A model generated the notes under the pieces. That model was not told the origin of the DNA, ran no database searches, and worked only from the letters and a program-made list of their open reading frames with translations. Below are positions 59,238-64,000 of a stretch of 64,000 bases of DNA, in pieces. The translations under genes and the position numbers were made by a program. The stretch comes from Evansella caseinilytica (GTDB lineage: Bacteria; Bacillota; Bacilli; Bacillales; Salisediminibacteriaceae): the NCBI RefSeq assembly GCF_900107275.1, contig NZ_FNPI01000014.1, forward strand, positions 1 to 64,000, written 5' to 3'. Position 1 is the first letter of the stretch. Every line of letters starts with the position of its first letter.

Positions 59238-59873
59238 ATGGCAAAAGTATTATTTATTACCGCTCATCCTCTTGATGAGTCACAATCATACAGCATGGCA
59301 GTAGGTAAAGCGTTTATCGACACTTATAAGCAATTACATCCAAACGATGAAGTCGTGCATCTCGACTTGTTTAAAGAAAATATTCCGTACATCGATGCCG
59401 ATGTTTTCAGCGGCTGGGGCAAGCTTCAATCTGGGGCGGATTTCTCCACTTTAACAGAGCAGGAAAAGGCCAAAGTCGGTCGCCTTGGAGAATTAAGCGA
59501 TCAGTTTGTTGACGCTGATAAGTATGTTTTTGTGACACCATTGTGGAATTTCTCTTTCCCGCCGGTCATGAAAGCATATTTGGATGCCGTAGCAGTGGCA
59601 GGTAAATCGTTCAAATACACCGAACAAGGACCTGTCGGTTTACTTACGGACAAAAAAGCACTGCACATCCAGGCCCGTGGCGGATTCTATTCTGAAGGGC
59701 CGGCAGCAGAACTGGAAATGGGGCATCGCTATCTCACTGCAATCATGCAATTTTTCGGTGTGCCGTCCTTTGAAGGCTTATTCGTGGAAGGGCATAATGC
59801 CGTACCTGAGAAAGCGCAGGAGTTCAAAGAACAGGCCATTGCCCGCGCCAAAGATTTGGCACATACATTTTAA
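59238..59873 (+). CDS. azoR: FMN-dependent NADH-azoreductase
   Basis: Flavodoxin-fold quinone/azo reductase of 211 residues, a normal length. It has the N-terminal phosphate-binding segment [13 protein letters not shown], the FMN-contact motif [17 protein letters not shown] near residue 95, and [15 protein letters not shown] further on. The start at 59238 (MAKVLFIT) is the family start; the open frame upstream is not similar. It detoxifies quinones and azo compounds. Single gene followed by the recurrent hairpin at 59888. Confidence 0.92.
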   Translation: MAKVLFITAHPLDESQSYSMAVGKAFIDTYKQLHPNDEVVHLDLFKENIPYIDADVFSGWGKLQSGADFSTLTEQEKAKVGRLGELSDQFVDADKYVFVTPLWNFSFPPVMKAYLDAVAVAGKSFKYTEQGPVGLLTDKKALHIQARGGFYSEGPAAELEMGHRYLTAIMQFFGVPSFEGLFVEGHNAVPEKAQEFKEQAIARAKDLAHTF

Positions 59874-59887
59874 ATAAGGACGAAAAA

Positions 59888-59928
59888 ACGGGGACTCAAA
59901 GGGTGATTTTTCCCTTTTGAGTCCCCGT
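59888..59928 (+). terminator. Recurrent hairpin D4, terminator after azoR
   Basis: ACGGGGACTCAAAGGG and CCCTTTTGAGTCCCCGT arms around GTGATTTTT-type loop. It lies 15 bp past the azoR stop. Confidence 0.7.
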
Positions 59929-59996
59929 GATTGATTGTAAACAGAGAACGACCCAGTGTCAAAAATCAATATGAATATAAAGAGCATGATGATCGG

Positions 59997-60220
59997 CTAT
60001 TCGTTACCGTTCGGCGGTTTCTTAACCTGTTTCGGGCACGTTTAGCTTCTATTCATTACCGTCTGACGGATTCTCAACTCGTTTCGGGCACGATTAACTC
60101 CTATTCGTTACCGTATCACCTCTCCGCCAACGACTTTCGGGCACGTTTAAGCTTCTATTCGTTATCGTCTGACGAATATTGCAACTCGTTTCGGACACGG
60201 ATTACACGTTATTCGTACCG
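59997..60220. repeat. Tandem repeats of about 53 bp, four copies
   Basis: Units beginning TATTCGTTACCGT and containing CGTTTCGGGCACG recur at about 59998, 60050, 60102 and 60156, with a fifth fragment at 60210. Copies differ by several bases. Related TTTCGGG units occur at 264-370 and a single one near 19479. The rest of 59.93-60.44 kb has no supported gene. Confidence 0.75.
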
Positions 60221-60444
60221 ACCCTCTCGAGCATTTCAAAGCTTTCCATCTACAGGTGTACTTTTCCTGTGCTTCCGAAAAAGATAGAAAAAGTCTTGGA
60301 ACGATTGCGGACAAATGCCGTAGTTGTGCTGTTGCACCGCTGCTCACTTACATTTCGTGTAATCGGCGCTGTCCGCGACTGCTCCAAGCTAACCTACTGT
60401 GTCCATTATGGTCTTCTTATGGAAACACAGCTCCCCGCACTTTT

Positions 60445-62043
60445 TTACAGTATCAGCGCCAGCAACTGCGAGGCAATGGCAACGAAAAACAAAGCAAACG
60501 GGTAGGCCGCCGCATAGGCAATCGCCGGATCCTCCGAATCTATTAAATTGTTACAGGCTCCAAGTCCCGGAGTACTCGTCATGCCGCCGCAGATTGCACC
60601 TAAAGAATGAATGATGCTCAGCTTAAATATTTTTTTCGCCAGGATAAAGCCGAAGATTAACGGAACAGTCGTAATAATCGCACCGCCGATAACCAGACCG
60701 ATCCCTTCGTTTAAAACAACATCGACGACACCGCTCCCTGCTGTTGTTCCCGCCCCGGCAAGGAAGAGAACGAGGCCAAAATCCCGGATTACCCTCGTGG
60801 AAGGCTGGAAGAAACGGGCATGAATATGACCGATTTTTCCGAAGTGACCAATGATGATTGCGACGAATAACGGACCGCCGGCTACACCAAGGGTCATTGT
60901 GCCAAGACCGGGAAGGTGGATTGGGATCATCCCCGCAAGAATGCCGATAAGTAAAATTAAACTGATGGATAGAATGTGCACATGTGTTTCTTCATACTTC
61001 CTTGTTCCAAACAACTTTTCCACTTCATTTAACCGACGGTCGCTGCCGACAACCGTCAGGACATCCCCGCGCTCAAACCGCCACGTCGGACTTTGATTGA
61101 ATTCAAATCCGCCACGTTCAATGCGGGTGACATTGACACCGTAAGCAGCCCGCAGCTTAATATCTCGCAGACTTTTACCGATCATTTCCTGAGCATCGAC
61201 GATGATCCGCCTGATTTTCAAATTGTTTTTATACTCGATTTTCTTTAATTCTTCTGTTCCGACCCGCTCTTTTAACGCTTTTAAGTCCTCAGGAAAGCCG
61301 ACCGCAATCAGCTCATCCCCTTTCAAAATGACCGTGTCGTTCCGTCCCAAAAAGCTTCTGTCTCCGCGAATGACACGGCTGATGACAACGGAGCTGTTCC
61401 GGGACAATTTTAGTTCCTTTAATGTTCTCTTGTGTATGTCGTCGTTTTCCACCCGTATCATCATTGACTCCGGCGAACCTTGATGTCTCACCGGACCAAT
61501 CGTTTTTCGTAAATCCTTTTCCAGATCCACCCGAACTATTTTTGGCAGCAGTTGAACAAACAAAACAACGGCAAGAACACCGAACGGATAGGCAATACCG
61601 TAGCCGACCGATGCAATCGGATCGTTTGTCGCCTCCAATGCTGCCGCAAGCCCGGGCGTACTAGTCAGGGCACCGGTCATGATCCCGATGCTGAGGGGAG
61701 CAGAAAGATGAAAAATTTTGGAGACAATGACAGTTGTCACTCCCGCAATAACGACGATAAGAAGGCCGATGACACCGAAGACGACACCGCTCGATTTCAT
61801 CATGCGAAAAAATCGCGGTCCCGCCTGCAAACCAACGGCCAAAATAAATAAACTTAAGCCTAAGTTTTGTACAATCGGTGGTATTCCATAACCAAAATGC
61901 CCAAAAAACATCGCAACCAGCAACACGCCTGATGCGCCGAGGTTCAATCCTCTGAAACTCAGCTGTCCAACCAATGATCCGAGAAACAAAATCACAAAAA
62001 TCAAAATCAACGGTTCTTCTAACAACGATACAATCGTGGCCAT
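60445..62043 (-). CDS. AspT/YidE/YbjL-family transporter
   Basis: Membrane protein of 532 residues with two repeated membrane halves (about 1-180 and 365-532) of the AspT/YidE/YbjL duplication type. Each half has the TSTPGL motif (GALTSTPGLAAAL and GGMTSTPGLGAC). Between them lie two TrkA-C regulatory domains (about 195-275 and 280-360). The family includes an aspartate:alanine exchanger, but most members have no known substrate. The ATG at 62043 is 8 bp after GGGGGAA; two earlier starts are too close to it. Monocistronic. Confidence 0.88.
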   Translation of the reverse strand: MATIVSLLEEPLILIFVILFLGSLVGQLSFRGLNLGASGVLLVAMFFGHFGYGIPPIVQNLGLSLFILAVGLQAGPRFFRMMKSSGVVFGVIGLLIVVIAGVTTVIVSKIFHLSAPLSIGIMTGALTSTPGLAAALEATNDPIASVGYGIAYPFGVLAVVLFVQLLPKIVRVDLEKDLRKTIGPVRHQGSPESMMIRVENDDIHKRTLKELKLSRNSSVVISRVIRGDRSFLGRNDTVILKGDELIAVGFPEDLKALKERVGTEELKKIEYKNNLKIRRIIVDAQEMIGKSLRDIKLRAAYGVNVTRIERGGFEFNQSPTWRFERGDVLTVVGSDRRLNEVEKLFGTRKYEETHVHILSISLILLIGILAGMIPIHLPGLGTMTLGVAGGPLFVAIIIGHFGKIGHIHARFFQPSTRVIRDFGLVLFLAGAGTTAGSGVVDVVLNEGIGLVIGGAIITTVPLIFGFILAKKIFKLSIIHSLGAICGGMTSTPGLGACNNLIDSEDPAIAYAAAYPFALFFVAIASQLLALIL

Positions 62044-62362
62044 TACCATTTCCCCCAAAAAAATAACATGAAGAGCTGTTGAGATCTTCTAAAGTGATTA
62101 TACTCCTTTTTTTCTGCGTTTTCATTAGTTTTGTGAATATTTTCACAAATTAATCACCATTTGGACACCTGGCTGCCCGTGCCACATTTTCGGCAGTGAG
62201 TCAAGTTTTAGCAGCAGGGACTTTACGACTTCAAACTTGCTAATCTAAAAGAAATCATCCTTTAAGAACAAACTCTGAGCAGTAAGACCCATAGAGTGTG
62301 CATAATTTCATAAAGTGTTGGGTTAATTTTTTTCCAATACAAACGAAATGGGAAAAAATAGT

Positions 62363-62391
62363 TGCAGAAAACTCTCGAATTATGTAAAATA
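62363..62391 (+). promoter_or_regulatory. Possible promoter of the sigma factor gene
   Basis: TTGCAG (62363-62368), 17-bp spacer, TAAAAT (62386-62391). It lies about 85 bp upstream of the start codon. No typical ECF AAC-type -35 for autoregulation was recognised. Confidence 0.45.
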
Positions 62392-62477
62392 ATAACATTG
62401 CAAAGGAAAATAATAGTAAGTTAAGGGGAAGTTTGTACTATAATGATTGCTTCATTGATTAGTGAGGGGAAAACCAA

Positions 62478-62987
62478 ATGAACGACTTTACTTCTTTTTT
62501 TGAGGAGCTATACAGCCAAAATAAGGATGCCCTATATAGAACGGCATATGCTGCAACTGGAGATAGGGAGATTGCAGCCGATTTAGTTCAAGACACACTC
62601 TATATGGCTATGAAACATTCCGATGCGATTTATCATCACAAAAATCCGTCCGCATATCTGTTCACTACACTAAGAAATTTAATAAAAAACGAATATCGCA
62701 GACGAGAATATTATCAAAAATTACTCTATCGTATTCATTATTCGAGTAACCAGTCGACAATGGAGCTTAATGCAGCAGATTATCGAAGTCTCTTAGATAC
62801 ATATTTAGATAAGAAAGAAGCGGATATCCTCTCTGATTACTATGTCCTTGGACAACCTCTATCATTGATATGCCAAAAATACAGGATTAGCATGGCAGCT
62901 ACCAGAATGCGAATAAGCAGAGCAAAAACGAAATTAGAAAAGAACATAAAAACTGAACATCCTCTAAAAGAATGCCGGCAACGATAA
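62478..62987 (+). CDS. ECF-type RNA polymerase sigma factor
   Basis: Sigma-70 family protein of 169 residues with region 2 (about residues 10-75, DREIAADLVQDTLYMAM) and region 4 (about 105-160, KEADILSDYYVLGQPLSLI then AATRMRISRAKTKLEK). The start follows GTGAGGGGAAA. No anti-sigma gene lies next to it; the gene is followed by a strong terminator, and the next gene downstream is a small secreted protein. The sensing signal is unknown. Confidence 0.88.
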   Translation: MNDFTSFFEELYSQNKDALYRTAYAATGDREIAADLVQDTLYMAMKHSDAIYHHKNPSAYLFTTLRNLIKNEYRRREYYQKLLYRIHYSSNQSTMELNAADYRSLLDTYLDKKEADILSDYYVLGQPLSLICQKYRISMAATRMRISRAKTKLEKNIKTEHPLKECRQR

Positions 62988-63010
62988 CCCGCTATCGTTG
63001 CCGCTTTTTT
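62977..63010 (+). terminator. Terminator after the sigma factor gene
   Basis: GGCAACGATA and TATCGTTGCC form a perfect 10-bp stem with loop ACCCGC, followed by CGCTTTTTT. The 63.01-63.32 kb stretch holds nothing recognisable. Confidence 0.85.
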
Positions 63011-63338
63011 CTCTATTTTCAAAAACAGTTGTTCCCCTGCTGCGTAATCTTGAAAGCAGCACTCAGCAAATTTATTTTAAAAGGTGATGTTATTTTTTGG
63101 ATCCTTATGTGTTATCAAGGATATAAGGCTGAAAATCAAATATACAATTCACTAATGTTATTTATTTTGTACGGGCCCATACAATCAAAAATATTTTGCA
63201 TCCCCTCCATTTCTATCAAACGTTACAGATAACATTTGGTGCAATGGATTGGAAATGAGGTGGTACAAATCCAGTTGATAAATTTCCCCTCATCATGATG
63301 TAAAAAACAAATAGAATTAAGAAAAGGAGAGTAATAGC

Positions 63339-63737
63339 ATGAAGCGATGTAAAAAAATTACCGTCCTCCTGCTTATAATCCTAATGGTTGCAGGTGCCGG
63401 TGCAACGAGCGCACGGGAAATCGGCTCTTTTTCCAAATTCGAGGTTACCTACAGTGGTCCGGAAAAATTCACGAGTTATTTAGTGAAGGAAAAGACAGGC
63501 AGAGACGGTGTGGTGAATTTATCCAACGATACTGGCTCTGCGTGGATTACCGCAACGATGAGAAATTCAAACGGAGACTATCGTGGTGGAGTCTTTCTTC
63601 AACGCGGTACAAGAGAGACCTTTGAGACAACAAACGCAGTAGCTAACTACAAATATCGCCTCGGTCTGAGAAAGACAAACAACACCGGCGGCGGGAAAGT
63701 AACAATCAAAGGCTCCTGGTCTCCGGACTATAAATAG
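63339..63737 (+). CDS. Small secreted protein, function unknown
   Basis: Not recognised. A 132-residue protein with a clear signal peptide (MKRCKKITVLLLIILMVAG, likely cleavage after about residue 25) and a mature part of about 105 residues, rich in Thr, Asn and Gly and probably all-beta. There are no cysteines in the mature part. AAGGAGAG precedes the start. It lies 350 bp after the sigma factor gene. Confidence 0.75.
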   Translation: MKRCKKITVLLLIILMVAGAGATSAREIGSFSKFEVTYSGPEKFTSYLVKEKTGRDGVVNLSNDTGSAWITATMRNSNGDYRGGVFLQRGTRETFETTNAVANYKYRLGLRKTNNTGGGKVTIKGSWSPDYK

Positions 63738-63858
63738 AATTCTTTTCCAATCAGTCACAAGCTTCGGCAGGCAGAATATTTTCGCTTCTGCCTGCTCTAA
63801 GTTTTATATTTTAGCAGAGTGATAGAGAAAAACGGAGCAATCTGTTGCAGATAGTTTC

Positions 63859-63999
63859 CTATTTTCCCCAGGCGATTCCCTTGCGTTTAGCTTTGCGCCT
63901 GAACAACATGAAAGGTATGGTCAACATAATGAAAGCAATCAACAAATATCGTTTTTTCAATCCGTATGTATTTCTCAGCATCGGAAGTTTATTCATCAT
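63859..63999 (-). CDS. C-terminal part of a minus-strand gene, or small membrane protein, at window edge
   Basis: An open frame runs from the window edge to a stop at 63859. It encodes about 46 residues with one hydrophobic segment (LLIAFIMLTIPFMLF) followed by a basic tail ending KGIAWGK. The frame has an ATG at 63999 but continues to the edge, so it cannot be told whether it is complete. No function is proposed. Confidence 0.35.
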   Translation of the reverse strand: MMNKLPMLRNTYGLKKRYLLIAFIMLTIPFMLFRRKAKRKGIAWGK

Positions 64000-64000
64000 C

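Overview
The window reads as chromosomal DNA of a Gram-positive, low-to-moderate-GC member of the Bacillales (Bacillaceae type). Evidence: close resemblance of AraA/B/D, AraN/P/Q, AraR, AbfA and Abf2 to the Bacillus subtilis arabinose/arabinan proteins, strong AGGAGG-type ribosome sites with ATG/GTG/TTG starts, sigma-A promoters, CcpA-like cre sites, and lipoprotein solute-binding proteins. No rRNA or tRNA gene, CRISPR array or complete transposase was seen.

Layout. About 0.8-9.5 kb (minus strand) is a uronate module: Gfo/Idh oxidoreductase, BASS-family transporter, GH115 alpha-glucuronidase, KduI, KduD, a DeoR-type regulator and an AEC transporter. About 10.1-26.7 kb (minus) is the arabinose/arabinan core: araNPQ plus a DUF624 protein; tkt-abf2 plus a small Cys-rich protein; a secreted GH43 arabinanase; and araD-araB-araA. 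About 27.7-29.4 kb holds two small paralogous membrane-anchored proteins and an amidase-domain protein with a missing start. About 29.9-35.2 kb carries an ArsR-type regulator (plus) and a minus operon GH43-GH43-abfA. About 36.3-49.0 kb is an eight-gene minus cluster with two sets of binding protein and two permeases, a DUF5696 protein and an NHL/YIP1 membrane protein. About 49.8-56.6 kb holds araR, a third importer and a second ArsR-type regulator, bracketed by long inverted repeats. About 57.3-64 kb is ordinary: an NSS symporter, azoreductase, AspT-like transporter, ECF sigma factor and a secreted protein.

How the genes fit together (inference). The secreted arabinanase cuts arabinan outside the cell. 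Four CUT1-type importers, none with its own ATPase gene here, bring in oligosaccharides and probably share an MsmX-like ATPase encoded elsewhere. Intracellular GH43 and GH51 enzymes release arabinose. AraA, AraB and AraD convert it to xylulose-5-phosphate, and transketolase feeds it to the pentose phosphate pathway. AraR boxes lie at araN, tkt, araD and araR. A separate AT-rich box recurs upstream of the arabinanase, one GH43 gene and two importer operons, next to one of the ArsR-type regulators. The GH115/Kdu block would handle glucuronate side chains of xylan.

The window is full of small non-coding repeats. One family (repeat A, about 110-300 bp, imperfect terminal inverted repeats, 5-bp target duplications) occurs about ten times. 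One copy lies in frame inside a lipoprotein signal peptide. A second family (repeat B, 160 bp) forms a tandem array in a 5' leader and sits inside the long inverted repeats.
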